Positions 18,130 through 27,954 are shown, counted from the first letter of the stretch. The stretch is DNA of 64,000 bases from Moraxella catarrhalis (GCF_001656295.1 NZ_LXHE01000002.1:62001-126000), one strand, 5' to 3'. A program made the numbers and translations. Notes: a model not told the origin generated them from the letters alone.

Positions 18130-18175
18130 TTTAGTCTCAGTTAAAACTGATATCGCCGATCAAGGAAAATTAGTC

Positions 18176-20389
18176 ATGTCTTTGCCCACGCAAGATATTC
18201 AAGTTCACCAAAATATCAATCCTCAAGAGCTTGCGCATGCTGTCAACATCATATTAAAGGAGCAAGGCTACCCAGTTGATAAAAATCGCATGCAGTCAAG
18301 TCTGGCGTTGGCAACAAAGACGACGACGCCGCGCGCAAGTCTTGAAACGATGCTACAGTCATTGGGCGTAAATGACGGCATACAGATCTTAGCAGCGCCA
18401 GATGCTGCTTTTATGCCGCTTTTGGGCTATCATAAAATTTTGGGGTTTGGGCGTATTGTTCAATTAGAACAAGATATTTGGGTGTTTGTTCAACAAGATC
18501 AAACACATCGCTGCCGTGCCGAAGATTTTGAATTGACAGCGAAAATTGACATTAAAGGTGTCGCACAGCAGCAACAAAAGATCACTTTCGCCAAACTGTT
18601 GCGCGAAAATATCTTGGAGCATAAGTCAGTTGTTATTGAAGCGGTGATTGCTTCATTCATCATCAGCTTATTAGCACTGGCAGTTTCGCTATTTTCGATG
18701 CAAGTTTATGACCGCGTTATCCCTACCAGAAGTGAATACACTCTTATCATTTTGAGCTCGGGTGTGGCTTTGGTGATTTTCTTTGAAGCATTCATGAAAT
18801 TTGCGCGTTCGCGTGTCATGGATCGAATGGTGGTTGGGATGGACCAAAATTTATCGCGTTCTGTGTTTGAGCGACTGCTCAAAGTACGCGTGGATCAGAT
18901 GCCAAATTCGGTCGGCTCTTTGGCGGCGCAGTTAAGAGGCTATGAGCAAGTACGCAGCTTTTTTACTGCATCGACTTTGTTTACCTTGGTTGATTTGCCA
19001 ATGAGCATCTTGTATCTTGCCATCATTGCTGTAATCGGCTCTCCCATTATTGCGCTTGTACCCTTGATCGCTGCCATTATTGGTTTATTGCTTGGTCTGC
19101 ACAGTACAAATAAAATCAATCAAATCGCCCAAGAAGGCGCTCAAGCTTCCTATCAAAAAACGGGTATCTTGGTTGAAGCTGTTGAAGGCATTGAGACCAT
19201 TAAAGCAGGTTCGGGTAATTGGAAATTTTTATCCAAATGGCTCAATGTCATGAATGTCACCACTCAAAACGACCTAAAAATGCGTCACGCTAATGACAAT
19301 TTAAACTATATTGTGCAGATGCTACAGCAGGTGAGCTATGTGGGGATTGTGATTACAGGTGCTTATATTGTTATGAATGGCGATATGACCATCGGTGGCT
19401 TGATTGCTTCGACCATTTTGGGCGGTCGTATTTTGTCGCCGATCATGAATGTGCCAAATATGCTTGTGCAATATTCCCATGCCAAAGCTGCCCAAATGAA
19501 CATTGAAAATCTGTATAACCTTCAGCAAGATAACCAAGGCGTCAATTATCCTTTATCGCCTTCAAAAATTTATGGTAATTATCAATGCAGCCAATTACAG
19601 TTTAATTATGCAGGTAATGATCGCCCAGCGCTTCAGGTGCCTAATTTAACGATTCGTGCCGGCGAGCGCGTGGCTATCTTGGGGACGATCGGTTCGGGTA
19701 AGTCAACTTTACTTAAGCTGCTTTCGGGGCTGTATGCGCCTACATCAGGGCATATTTTGCTAGATGGTTTGGATATGTCGCAAATTAGCCGAGAAAGCTT
19801 AAGCGATCAAGTGGGGTATCTACAGCAGGATCACCGTCTGTTCCAGGGCACACTTCGAGATAACTTGCTGATCGGTATGCCGACGCCGAATGACGATGTA
19901 TTGAGCCGAGCCTTGCATAGAACAGGTTTGATCAAGTTGGTTTCAGGGCATTCTAGCGGTTTGGATCTGATGATCAGTGAAGGCGGCAAGGGGCTGTCAG
20001 GAGGTCAAAAGCAGCTCGTGGCATTCACGCGCTTGGTGCTGACTCAGCCATCTGTATGGCTGCTGGATGAGCCGACCGCCTCCATGGATAATAACCAAGA
20101 ACAGCAGTGTATCCAAGTGTTGGCTCAGGAGCTGCAAGACCCACAAAAAACCTTGATTTTGTCAACTCACAAATCTGCGCTATTGGCATTGGTAGATCGT
20201 ATTATTATTATGAATGATAGTAAGATTGTGATGGATGGTCCAAAGCAGGCAGTTTTGGATCAGCTGCGAAAAAATGAAGAAGCTGCTCGGGCTCAGCACC
20301 AAACCAAAGTCGTACAAGCTCAAGCTGCTTCAAAGCCTGAGGCTCGCATCACAGACGGTCAAGCGCCCACGACGCCAGCTCAGTCATAA
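18176..20389 (+). CDS. Type I secretion ABC transporter (LapB-like permease/ATPase with inactive C39-like domain)
   Basis: The 737-residue inner-membrane exporter has an N-terminal C39-like domain of about 130 residues lacking an evident catalytic cysteine motif, as in RTX/adhesin exporters. A six-helix membrane domain (about 155-430) includes SLLALAVSLFSMQVYDRVIPTRSEYTL, which is characteristic of LapB/HlyB-type exporters. The C-terminal ATPase has Walker A GTIGSGKS (about 502-509), signature LSGGQ (about 606) and Walker B VWLLDEPTA (about 626). The tail is Ala/Gln-rich. It sits between the TolC-like and HlyD-like genes, the usual complete set. The likely cargo is a large RTX or Ig-repeat adhesin; a candidate is the partial gene at the window start. 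Confidence 0.94.
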   Translation: MSLPTQDIQVHQNINPQELAHAVNIILKEQGYPVDKNRMQSSLALATKTTTPRASLETMLQSLGVNDGIQILAAPDAAFMPLLGYHKILGFGRIVQLEQDIWVFVQQDQTHRCRAEDFELTAKIDIKGVAQQQQKITFAKLLRENILEHKSVVIEAVIASFIISLLALAVSLFSMQVYDRVIPTRSEYTLIILSSGVALVIFFEAFMKFARSRVMDRMVVGMDQNLSRSVFERLLKVRVDQMPNSVGSLAAQLRGYEQVRSFFTASTLFTLVDLPMSILYLAIIAVIGSPIIALVPLIAAIIGLLLGLHSTNKINQIAQEGAQASYQKTGILVEAVEGIETIKAGSGNWKFLSKWLNVMNVTTQNDLKMRHANDNLNYIVQMLQQVSYVGIVITGAYIVMNGDMTIGGLIASTILGGRILSPIMNVPNMLVQYSHAKAAQMNIENLYNLQQDNQGVNYPLSPSKIYGNYQCSQLQFNYAGNDRPALQVPNLTIRAGERVAILGTIGSGKSTLLKLLSGLYAPTSGHILLDGLDMSQISRESLSDQVGYLQQDHRLFQGTLRDNLLIGMPTPNDDVLSRALHRTGLIKLVSGHSSGLDLMISEGGKGLSGGQKQLVAFTRLVLTQPSVWLLDEPTASMDNNQEQQCIQVLAQELQDPQKTLILSTHKSALLALVDRIIIMNDSKIVMDGPKQAVLDQLRKNEEAARAQHQTKVVQAQAASKPEARITDGQAPTTPAQS

Positions 20390-20479
20390 TATAGTGTGAT
20401 ATGATCATCGATGATGATTGGTGTAGTATTAGCTTAGTATTTTATAAAATAAATCCATTGTTTGTGGAAAATTTAAATA

Positions 20480-21652
20480 ATGTCAAATTCATATCGCTAT
20501 CAGCCGCATAAACCCAATTCAAATAGGGCGCAAATTATCATTTGGACGGCTTTGGTTACAGTGTTGGTGCTGCTAACTTGGGCATATTTTGCTAAGATTG
20601 ACCAGGTGACGCGCGCGACAGCAACAGTTATTGCAAGCGCTCGCACCCAAGAAATCCAAGCATCAGAAGGCGGGGTATTGTCGTCAATCTTGGTAAAAGA
20701 AGGTGAAGATGTTAAGCGAGGTCAGCTGCTTTTGGTGTTGGAAGAAGAGCGTGCTCAAGCTGCACTTGATAATTCAGCAACCAAAGTAGCGGCACTGCAA
20801 GCCAAAGTAGCACGACTAGAAGCTGAGATTTTAAATCGTCCATTGACATTTCCAGAGAGCGTCAATCGCTACCCTGAATATGTCCAAAACCAAACAGAGC
20901 TTTATCACCGTCGACGCCAAGCCATTTCTCAGGATATTGCATCACTTGAGCAGATGTTATCTTTGGCAAGTCAAGAATTGGCAATCAACGAGCCTTTATT
21001 AGAATATGGCGACGTAAGCCAAGCTGATGTGATTCGCCTGCGTCGTCAAGTGGCAGATATTAAAGCCCAGATCACCAATAAGCGCAACAAATACTTTGAA
21101 GATGCACAAGCAGAAATGACACGTGCTCAAGAAGAGCTTCAAGCTGAACAAGAGCAACTCCGTGACCGCAGTCAGGTACTCCAAGAAAAACGCTTGCTTG
21201 CCCCAACGGCAGGCAAGATAAATAATATTCGTGTCACAACAATTGGCGGTGTGGTTAGACCAGGTGAGGTGATTATGGAGATTTTACCAACAGACAGTGA
21301 TTTGGTGGTTGAAGCGAAAGTTCGTCCTGCTGATATTGCTTATGTTAAAGAAGGCCAAACTGCCAGCGTTAAGCTAGATGCTTATGATTATTCTATTTTT
21401 GGGGCGATGAAAGGAGAAGTAGTTTATATCAGCCCAGATACGCTAAGTGAACCAAGTCCTCAAGGTGAACGGTCGTATTACCGAGTACAAATCCGTATCT
21501 CTGGTGCTGAATTTGATGGCAGAGCTGATGATATTGTGATTCGCCCAGGCATGACTGCCAGCGTCGATATCAAAGCAATGGAGCGAAGCGTCCTATCTTA
21601 CTTGACCAAGCCAATCACCAAAACATTATCAGAAGGTTTGGGCGAGCGTTGA
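20480..21652 (+). CDS. HlyD-family membrane fusion protein of the type I secretion system
   Basis: This 390-residue periplasmic adaptor has a short cytoplasmic tail, one transmembrane segment (about 18-41), the lipoyl-like half motif [34 protein letters not shown], a long alpha-helical hairpin (about 95-235) and the second half [33 protein letters not shown]. It ends with the beta-barrel block [25 protein letters not shown], typical of HlyD/LapC proteins. It completes the TolC-ABC-adaptor trio. Its stop codon overlaps the presumed TTG start of the next gene. Confidence 0.94.
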   Translation: MSNSYRYQPHKPNSNRAQIIIWTALVTVLVLLTWAYFAKIDQVTRATATVIASARTQEIQASEGGVLSSILVKEGEDVKRGQLLLVLEEERAQAALDNSATKVAALQAKVARLEAEILNRPLTFPESVNRYPEYVQNQTELYHRRRQAISQDIASLEQMLSLASQELAINEPLLEYGDVSQADVIRLRRQVADIKAQITNKRNKYFEDAQAEMTRAQEELQAEQEQLRDRSQVLQEKRLLAPTAGKINNIRVTTIGGVVRPGEVIMEILPTDSDLVVEAKVRPADIAYVKEGQTASVKLDAYDYSIFGAMKGEVVYISPDTLSEPSPQGERSYYRVQIRISGAEFDGRADDIVIRPGMTASVDIKAMERSVLSYLTKPITKTLSEGLGER

Positions 21653-22152
21653 TTTTCAATTTACATAAAAAACTTATCAAACAAACCTTAATCTGCAGTG
21701 GCATTATCGCTGCTGCTATCATGTTCATTGGGTGTCAGCCTCCCGACGAGGTCGCCCATGAACAAGATCATGGTATCGCTCATGGGCAGCTTGAACACCC
21801 AAAAGCCTTGCCGTGTCATAATGAGCTGATTTCCCAAAGTTTTGAAAAAAGACGTTCTGATGTACAAGTCAAAGGCTGTGGTAGGGTGCGGGCAATATTA
21901 AAAGATGATCTCAAAGGCAGCCGTCATCAAAAATTCATTGTCGATTTACAAGGATACCCCCATACTGTATTAATCGCTCATAATATTGATTTGGCACCAC
22001 GCGTTGATGCCCTTAATCAAGGGGATTGGGTGGATTTTTATGGTGAATATGAATATACCGAGCAAGGTGGCGTCGTGCATTGGACACACCATGATCCTGC
22101 TGGTCGCCACCAAGATGGATATATCGTCCATCATGCTCAAAAGTATCAGTAG
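21649..22152 (+). CDS. DUF3465 family lipoprotein overlapping the secretion adaptor gene
   Basis: The 167-residue protein has an N-terminal hydrophobic signal ending in a lipobox-like MFIGC, then a His-rich linker. The domain has the conserved pattern of DUF3465: [25 protein letters not shown], then [50 protein letters not shown] and a final Tyr. The many His and Asp residues suggest metal or nucleic-acid contacts, but the family has no established role. No ATG is available before the signal peptide, so translation probably starts at TTG 21649, overlapping the hlyD-like stop by four bases (TTGA). Coupling to the secretion operon is implied. Confidence 0.82.
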   Translation: MIFNLHKKLIKQTLICSGIIAAAIMFIGCQPPDEVAHEQDHGIAHGQLEHPKALPCHNELISQSFEKRRSDVQVKGCGRVRAILKDDLKGSRHQKFIVDLQGYPHTVLIAHNIDLAPRVDALNQGDWVDFYGEYEYTEQGGVVHWTHHDPAGRHQDGYIVHHAQKYQ

Positions 22153-22200
22153 CTTGCGCACTGATGAGTCATATTTGCGCTTGACTGAAATTTTTTATCT

Positions 22201-22228
22201 TTGTTTGGATTTTAGACTGTGCTATGAT
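22201..22228 (+). promoter_or_regulatory. Candidate promoter of pldA
   Basis: TTGTTT at 22201-22206 and TATGAT at 22223-22228 are separated by 16 bases, about 70 bases upstream of the phospholipase start. An imperfect inverted repeat (CACCAAAATCA with TGATTGGTG, about 22248-22276) lies in the leader between them and the gene. Confidence 0.45.
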
Positions 22229-22298
22229 AGCCGAGTTTAAAACCCATCACCAAAATCACTCATTTTGATTGGTGCGATGAGTTATTTAGAGTAAGTTC

Positions 22299-23672
22299 AT
22301 GAAAATTTCACTTTCTACCCTATCTGCATCTGTCTTGGCTTGTTTGAGCTTGATGTGCACTCAAAATGCCCACGCAGTACCTAATCCTGTTGCCTTTGTT
22401 GAAGAGATACAAGATGACGCTGTGACAACAGATACTCAAGCTAACAATAGTAGCCCCATAGCGCTTGAGCCACAATCGGCACCTGTGGTGACAGCCATCA
22501 TCACGAAGGCTGAGCCTGCTTTTGATGCGCCGCAGGCAGTGCCATCTGCTGCCGATGAGCAAAGATTTTATAAAGCAGCTTTAGACGACAGAACCATGCT
22601 GATGAACTGCGCGGAGCTGACCCAAGATGCCATGCGTTTGGCATGCTATGATACATTGGCGCGCGGTGAAAATCCCACGGTAATCGAAACAAAGCGCCCT
22701 ATTAAGCTGGGTGAAACACTATGGCAAACCCTCAAGGGTAATCCTCAGATTGTTTATACCGAAACCTCTGATCCTGTGATATTGACAGGCGATGAGCAGG
22801 GCTTATTGACCGAAGAAGACACCAAGCAGCTTGAGCGCGTGGCAAAGCAGTTCACGCCTTTGAGCTTGTCATTTGACCTAGATCGTAACAATACACCGCT
22901 TTGGTCATCACGCCCACACAACCCCATGTATGTACTGCCTTTATTCATGAATGGTAAGCCTAATCGCAGCCCAAGCACGCCAAACTTTGAGCCAAAACAT
23001 TATACCCTCAACGAGTTTCGTGCACCTGAATTAAAATTCCAAGTCTCTGTTAAGGTAAAGGCAGCCGAAGATTTGTGGGGCACGGAGACAGACTTGTGGT
23101 TTGGTTACACTCAGCAGTCGCATTGGCAGATTTATAACGAAGATAATTCTCGCCCATTTCGTGTGCATGATTATCAGCCTGAGATCTTCTTGACACAGCC
23201 TGTGTATTCAAACTTACCATGGGGCGGTAAACTGCGCATGATCGGTACTGGCGCTGTCCATCATTCAAATGGTGAGAGCGAAAATCTTTCTCGGTCGTGG
23301 AATCGCGCTTATCTGATGGCAGGCATGGAGTGGGGTAATCTGACTGTCATGCCACGCCTGTGGGCTCGAATCTTAAAAGAAGGTAACCACCTCCAGCCAG
23401 ATGACAACCCTGATGTCTTGGATTATTATGGCTATGGCGATGTGCGTTTTTTGTATCAATTAGAAAATAAAAGCAACATCTCAGGAACAGCGCGCTATAA
23501 TCCAAAAACTGGTAAAGGTGCGCTGCAGTTAGACTATGTACATCCTTTGGGTAAAGGAATTAGTGGCTATTTTCAAATATTCCAAGGCTATGGGCAGTCT
23601 TTCATTGATTATAATCACGAAACGACCAGCTTTGGTATTGGACTTATGCTCAATGACTGGATGGGCTTATAA
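22299..23672 (+). CDS. pldA: Outer membrane phospholipase A
   Basis: This 457-residue outer-membrane enzyme hydrolyses the acyl ester bonds of phospholipids. It has a signal peptide ending about HAVP (residues 26-28). A long N-terminal extension of roughly 200 residues precedes the barrel and contains a Cys-bearing MNCAELTQDAMRLACYDTLARGE segment also seen in neisserial/moraxellal homologues. The catalytic block HxSNG (His321, Ser323) is in GAVHHSNGESENLSRSWNRAYLMAG, with the conserved Asn in SRSWNR. The barrel ends with ...FGIGLMLNDWMGL. It is a separate transcription unit after the secretion cluster. Confidence 0.95.
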   Translation: MKISLSTLSASVLACLSLMCTQNAHAVPNPVAFVEEIQDDAVTTDTQANNSSPIALEPQSAPVVTAIITKAEPAFDAPQAVPSAADEQRFYKAALDDRTMLMNCAELTQDAMRLACYDTLARGENPTVIETKRPIKLGETLWQTLKGNPQIVYTETSDPVILTGDEQGLLTEEDTKQLERVAKQFTPLSLSFDLDRNNTPLWSSRPHNPMYVLPLFMNGKPNRSPSTPNFEPKHYTLNEFRAPELKFQVSVKVKAAEDLWGTETDLWFGYTQQSHWQIYNEDNSRPFRVHDYQPEIFLTQPVYSNLPWGGKLRMIGTGAVHHSNGESENLSRSWNRAYLMAGMEWGNLTVMPRLWARILKEGNHLQPDDNPDVLDYYGYGDVRFLYQLENKSNISGTARYNPKTGKGALQLDYVHPLGKGISGYFQIFQGYGQSFIDYNHETTSFGIGLMLNDWMGL

Positions 23673-23701
23673 ATCAGTCCCAAACTGATGCGGAACATGG
23701 C

Positions 23702-24529
23702 TTGATAAACTCATCTTCAAATCATAAACTTGAGCAGGCGTTCGATCATGGCGTCCTGCCTAAGCCTGTGTTTCATCAGCCGCTTTGGGTGCATCATCAG
23801 GCGGCGATTTGGCTATTTTGGGTGCATCGCCGCTGCTGTCTGTGTGGGCTTGTGTGTCCTGACTACAAAAGAGTGAAAATGAATTTTATATGTGAGCATT
23901 GCCAAAGTGGCATGCCTCGCCAAATTCCTGCGATAAAAATCCCACTCAATCACGCCAATGCCGCATATCAAAACCTGAATATTATCAAGACACCTGACAG
24001 TCAGCAGCGATTTTTGCGCACATATCCTGCGAGTTATTATCAATATCCAGTAAATCTTTTGATGAATTATTTTAAGGATAAAGAAGATGCCAGATCACTG
24101 CTAGGTTTGTATTCTTTACTGGCTGGACTACCCAAGCCTGAGCATTGCCACGCTGGCAATACAGTGATTTTGCCCATTCCGACGACTTCTGATCGCATAC
24201 GCCATCGCGGTTTTAATCCAGTGCTGATATTGGCAAAATTTTTGGCTTGGCGTTGGCAACTGCCAATTTGGCAAGGGGTTGCTCGTCATGATGGCAGGCG
24301 TCATCAGCGCGGCTTAAGCCGAGATGAGCGCCTGACTAATATCCAGACCGATTTTTATTTATGTCAACAAATCCCTACTCGTCAAATCATTTTGTTTGAT
24401 GATGTGGTCACCACAGGATCCACCATGGCAGCCGTTGCAAAGCTATTGATGAATCGGCGAAAAACCGTGCGTATGATAGGGATTTGTGTGGCGCACGGAT
24501 CGGCTGACTTTGGTCTTGATCGCGCATGA
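23702..24529 (+). CDS. comF: ComF-family phosphoribosyltransferase-like protein
   Basis: The 275-residue protein has an N-terminal zinc-finger-like region with paired cysteines (CCLCGLVC and CEHC). A central domain contains YYQYPVNLLMNYFKDKED and LPIPTTSDRIRHRGFNPVLILAKFLA, and the C-terminus has the PRPP-binding motif IILFDDVVTTGSTMAAVAKLL. ComF is needed for natural transformation in several naturally competent bacteria. TTG at 23702 is proposed as start because internal ATGs would remove the zinc finger; the exact start is uncertain. The end overlaps pilV by four bases (ATGA). Confidence 0.9.
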   Translation: MINSSSNHKLEQAFDHGVLPKPVFHQPLWVHHQAAIWLFWVHRRCCLCGLVCPDYKRVKMNFICEHCQSGMPRQIPAIKIPLNHANAAYQNLNIIKTPDSQQRFLRTYPASYYQYPVNLLMNYFKDKEDARSLLGLYSLLAGLPKPEHCHAGNTVILPIPTTSDRIRHRGFNPVLILAKFLAWRWQLPIWQGVARHDGRRHQRGLSRDERLTNIQTDFYLCQQIPTRQIILFDDVVTTGSTMAAVAKLLMNRRKTVRMIGICVAHGSADFGLDRA

Positions 24530-25083
24530 ATAGAAAAAAACGCGCCCCCTTGATGACTGCTTATGAAAGCGGTTTTGGGCTAATAGAAGTATTGGTTTCG
24601 CTTTTATTGTTATCGGTGGTGGCGCTTGGATTAATTACGGTACAAGGGCGGCTACTTATTCAGACTAAGGATGCCGATCTTCGCTTGCAGGCAGTGCAGC
24701 TGATGGTAAATGATTACCATGCACTTCGATCATTGACGCCTGACCAAAAGCAGGCTTATATTCAAACACTCCAAAGGATCGCTCAAACAGCACAAAGCCA
24801 ATCAGAATCAGCCATTGCCAACTATCAAATGGCAGCTCACGCCATCTCAACTGGCTGTGATATGGGATGCGATTTGGATGGGCAGGCTCAAGCTTTGGCG
24901 ATACAGTCAGCACAGATTGCTGCACGAGCACATATCATACTGTCGGTCACTGAGTGTCAATCAGGTCATTGCTGGGTTGCAGGATGGGGTGCTCAAGCTT
25001 TTGAGCAAATCAAAACTTGTCCCACTGATGGATTTGGCTTAAAGACAAGTTCATCAAGCTGCGCCATCATGGATGGTTTATGA
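24526..25083 (+). CDS. pilV: Type IV minor pilin PilV
   Basis: The 185-residue prepilin has a leader ending at Gly16, followed by FGLIEVLVSLLLLSVVALGLI, the type III signal with Glu at +5 that prepilin peptidase PilD processes. The C-terminal globular part has several cysteines for disulphides. PilV is one of the minor pilins that prime type IV pilus assembly, together with PilW and PilX downstream. Its ATG overlaps the comF stop and its own stop overlaps the pilW start, showing a tightly coupled operon. Confidence 0.88.
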   Translation: MNRKKRAPLMTAYESGFGLIEVLVSLLLLSVVALGLITVQGRLLIQTKDADLRLQAVQLMVNDYHALRSLTPDQKQAYIQTLQRIAQTAQSQSESAIANYQMAAHAISTGCDMGCDLDGQAQALAIQSAQIAARAHIILSVTECQSGHCWVAGWGAQAFEQIKTCPTDGFGLKTSSSSCAIMDGL

Positions 25084-26081
25084 GAGTGATATTGACCAAA
25101 AATCAGCAAGGCATGACATTGATGGAGTTAGTGGTTGCCTTGGGTTTGGGTTCACTCATTATCTTGATGGCGGTGAGTCTTTATGCATTATCAGCAAAAA
25201 ATAGCGCCCAAACCTATAGCATTGCACAGTTTATAGATCGTGAAACTTTGGGCATCGCAGCGATTACCGAGCAGCTTAGACTGACAGGCATCGGCATGAT
25301 TGATTCGCCAGCTGTGCTTGTAAATAGGGATGAGCTGACAGGTATCACCACCAGTCAAAGCATCAATCTTAATCGCCGGCTTTCCCAAACAGGGGGCTTG
25401 CCAAGTCATTATGCCAAATCCTCCGACCAGCTTACCATACGCTATATTGCGCCTGCTGATATGTGGGACTGTGAAGGGGATGTGGTTCTTGGTCCACGAC
25501 GAGCGCGCCTAAAAAACGGAAACATGTCTATGGTAGATGGTCAAGTTGTCATCGAAAGATATTTCGTTGAAACAGAAGCGGATGGCTCGCTGTCTCTACG
25601 GTGTGATGCGGGGCGCTACATTACTGACGATATCGTGCGCGACAGTACCCGAGATCGACGGGGTATCAGTGCGCCCTATATTACCGCTATCATTGATACT
25701 CAAGTCAACAAACGATTTGGCACCGATAAACCTCATCACGTTCGCGGACTTGGTAAGGGAGATGTGATACTTTCGGATATTGAAGGGTTTTGGGTGCGGC
25801 TAATCGTGGATGACGGGACGCTTAGACGCAGCATGACGATCGAAGACTATCAAGCGCGCTGGTATGGTTATCCGATTGTCGGTGTGCAGCTTGCCATACT
25901 AAGTCGCAGCTCGCCTGCACCGAATACAATTAAGACCCAAGACTTTTTAATTTTTGATGACGTGATCTCACCGCCTGATGATGGCTTGCCAAGAAGACTG
26001 CACGTGATGACTGTAAATTTTGTCAATGTTCTTCAAAATCATCCAAAGACAAGTCAAAGCGGCAGAATCATCCATGAATAA
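25080..26081 (+). CDS. pilW: Type IV minor pilin PilW
   Basis: The 333-residue prepilin-like protein begins MRVILTKNQQG and is then processed before MTLMELVVALGLGSLIILMAVSLYAL (Glu at +5). The large soluble domain fits PilW, the largest minor pilin of the priming complex, and contains typical blocks such as IAAITEQLRLTGIGMI and SDQLTIRYIAPADMWDCEG. It overlaps pilV by four bases at its start and pilX by about eight at its end. Confidence 0.88.
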   Translation: MRVILTKNQQGMTLMELVVALGLGSLIILMAVSLYALSAKNSAQTYSIAQFIDRETLGIAAITEQLRLTGIGMIDSPAVLVNRDELTGITTSQSINLNRRLSQTGGLPSHYAKSSDQLTIRYIAPADMWDCEGDVVLGPRRARLKNGNMSMVDGQVVIERYFVETEADGSLSLRCDAGRYITDDIVRDSTRDRRGISAPYITAIIDTQVNKRFGTDKPHHVRGLGKGDVILSDIEGFWVRLIVDDGTLRRSMTIEDYQARWYGYPIVGVQLAILSRSSPAPNTIKTQDFLIFDDVISPPDDGLPRRLHVMTVNFVNVLQNHPKTSQSGRIIHE

Positions 26082-26877
26082 CTCTGTCAATCAGTTTAGC
26101 ACTCTAAAAGCATTTCCAATAAGCGCGTATGGCAAGCGTCAATCAGGCTTTGTATTGTTGGCTGTTTTGGTGATATTGCTGTTAATAAGTGGTCTCACGG
26201 CACTCATGATGAGCCAAAATTCTGTAGATGTGCGAAGTGTGCTTTATCATCAAAATCAATCCAAGCTTTTGATAACAGCTGATCAAACGACCATGAACCT
26301 GTGGCAATTACCACCTGAGCGTCTTGTACAGATGGCTCAGGCTGAGACATGGCTTGCCTCATTAGCTGCCAATAATGATTTGACCAAAATTTATACAGCC
26401 CAAAGTTGTGATGACTGGCAGACGTTCACCGTCAGCACACTTGATGATCCGCCGCTACAGTGCCATCACGCCGCACCATTGCTATTTTGGCAAGCGGCTT
26501 ATATAGAGCCTATTGGCACAAACCATTATTTGCATAAACTGCCCCAAAATACACCGCCACAACAATCAACTTCCGATCTTCAGAATTCTGATCACGAATC
26601 GACAGATCAGAATGTGGCTGACCATGAAATTTTTCATTTGCGGCTATACGCCATTGCCGCCCAAAATTCAGAAGGCATCGCTCAATGTGAAGAGCCGCTA
26701 TATCAAGCGCGCATCGCAGCTTGTCTAAGTGAGCATGGGGTCATTCATAAAATCAGCGTTGCTGAATGGCTGATTGAGCGTCAAAATACCCTAAACTCTG
26801 ACCCAGCTTCTGAAACGGTCGCTGCTTTGACGATCACGCCTTTGCGAATCTATGATATCCGCTCTATGCGTGAATAA
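26074..26877 (+). CDS. pilX: Type IV minor pilin PilX
   Basis: This protein is about 267 residues. The hydrophobic segment FVLLAVLVILLLISGLTALMMSQNSV follows Gly25 and lacks Glu at +5, which is normal for PilX-type (GspK-like) minor pilins. The start at 26074 overlaps the pilW stop; an upstream ATG at 26020 in the same frame would overlap pilW much more. The soluble domain includes a Gln/Asp/Ser-rich loop. The usual next genes pilY1 and pilE are absent; a CarO-like porin gene follows instead. Confidence 0.85.
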   Translation: MNNSVNQFSTLKAFPISAYGKRQSGFVLLAVLVILLLISGLTALMMSQNSVDVRSVLYHQNQSKLLITADQTTMNLWQLPPERLVQMAQAETWLASLAANNDLTKIYTAQSCDDWQTFTVSTLDDPPLQCHHAAPLLFWQAAYIEPIGTNHYLHKLPQNTPPQQSTSDLQNSDHESTDQNVADHEIFHLRLYAIAAQNSEGIAQCEEPLYQARIAACLSEHGVIHKISVAEWLIERQNTLNSDPASETVAALTITPLRIYDIRSMRE

Positions 26878-27195
26878 ATCACGCAGAATAAAAAGAACTG
26901 ATGGTTCACAAAAAATTATCGCTATCGCTGAAATTTTTATTCAGCTGTGATAAAATAGCCGAGATTTTTTGTGGATTCGTTAGTGTTGTTGTAATTGTAA
27001 AATATTGTAACAATGCTAACGCATTTCTATCAGGTAATAGATAGGTAATACATTTCTTACTTGTTTAGTTACATAAAGGCATAGAAATACCATAAAAATA
27101 GGGGTGACATTCAACGAATAATCGTATTAAAATGTAACCATCAATAACGAGATATGCCTTTTGAGAGATTGGTGTATCGATTTTAGGAGAAAGCT
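26878..27195. other. Leader and promoter region of the CarO-like porin gene
   Basis: This 318-base AT-rich region contains a -10-like TAAAAT at about 26949-26954 in a context (GATAAAATAGCCGAG) similar to that before pldA, and repeated ATTGTAA words near 26990-27010. A strong AGGAGA site stands before the ATG. No gene or terminator for pilX was recognised. Confidence 0.4.
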
Positions 27196-27954
27196 ATGAA
27201 AGCTGTTAAATTATCTGTGGTTTCTGCTGCAGTTCTACTATCAACTTCTGCAATGGCAAATGTTGTGACCAATACTGGTGCGACTGTTGTTGACGGCACT
27301 CGTACTATCTTTAGTACTTTGGTACGCCCTGCAGCTGTGAGTGCTGAGGTTGGTACTTTAGGTTATGGTGCTAACATTGGCTGGGCTGTGAATGACACGG
27401 TTGAGCTACAAGCAGGTTGGGCTGGTGGCAATATCGCAAAATCCATCAATGATAACTTTAATGCCAATGGCGTTAACTATCAGCTTGAAACTGATTTTTC
27501 TAACCCATACTTAGGTGCTCAAGTGCGTCCTGCTGCCAACTGGTTCACTGTTGGGACAGGTATCATCGTGCCTAAGAATGACATCAAAGTCCGCTCAAAT
27601 AACACAACCGATGGCGTTTTCCGTGTTGATGGTAAAGACTACAAACAAAGCGATGTAGGTCAGTTGACTGGTAAGCTTGAGCATCGTAACAAACTAGCAC
27701 CTTATTTGACACTGGGTTTCCGCCCAAATCTACACAGTAACTGGGGTGTATTTGGTGAAGTTGGTGCTGCCTATTTGGGCAAAGTAGATGCTACAATTGA
27801 AGCAAAAAATCCAATTAATTCAGCAACTCCTATTAATGGTATAACTTCGGAAACTGTCACTAAAATTGCAAAACAAGCAGAGCGTGACATCGAAGATAAA
27901 AAATATGCCAACTGGTTCCCAATCGCTAAAGTTGGTGTTACTTACCGCTTCTAA
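27196..27954 (+). CDS. CarO-type outer membrane porin
   Basis: The 252-residue protein has a signal peptide (cleaved after AMA, about residue 21) and an eight-stranded-barrel-like pattern ending in the aromatic residue Phe (VGVTYRF). Blocks match what I know of Acinetobacter CarO: SAEVGTLGYGANIGWAVNDTVELQAGWAGGNI, NPYLGAQVRP, FRVDGKDY, the run from LAPYLTLGF to NWGVFGEVGAAYLGK, and WFPIAKVGV before the end. CarO is implicated in basic amino acid (ornithine) uptake and its loss is linked to carbapenem resistance in A. baumannii. A strong ribosome site (AGGAGA) and a good terminator suggest high expression. Confidence 0.78.
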   Translation: MKAVKLSVVSAAVLLSTSAMANVVTNTGATVVDGTRTIFSTLVRPAAVSAEVGTLGYGANIGWAVNDTVELQAGWAGGNIAKSINDNFNANGVNYQLETDFSNPYLGAQVRPAANWFTVGTGIIVPKNDIKVRSNNTTDGVFRVDGKDYKQSDVGQLTGKLEHRNKLAPYLTLGFRPNLHSNWGVFGEVGAAYLGKVDATIEAKNPINSATPINGITSETVTKIAKQAERDIEDKKYANWFPIAKVGVTYRF

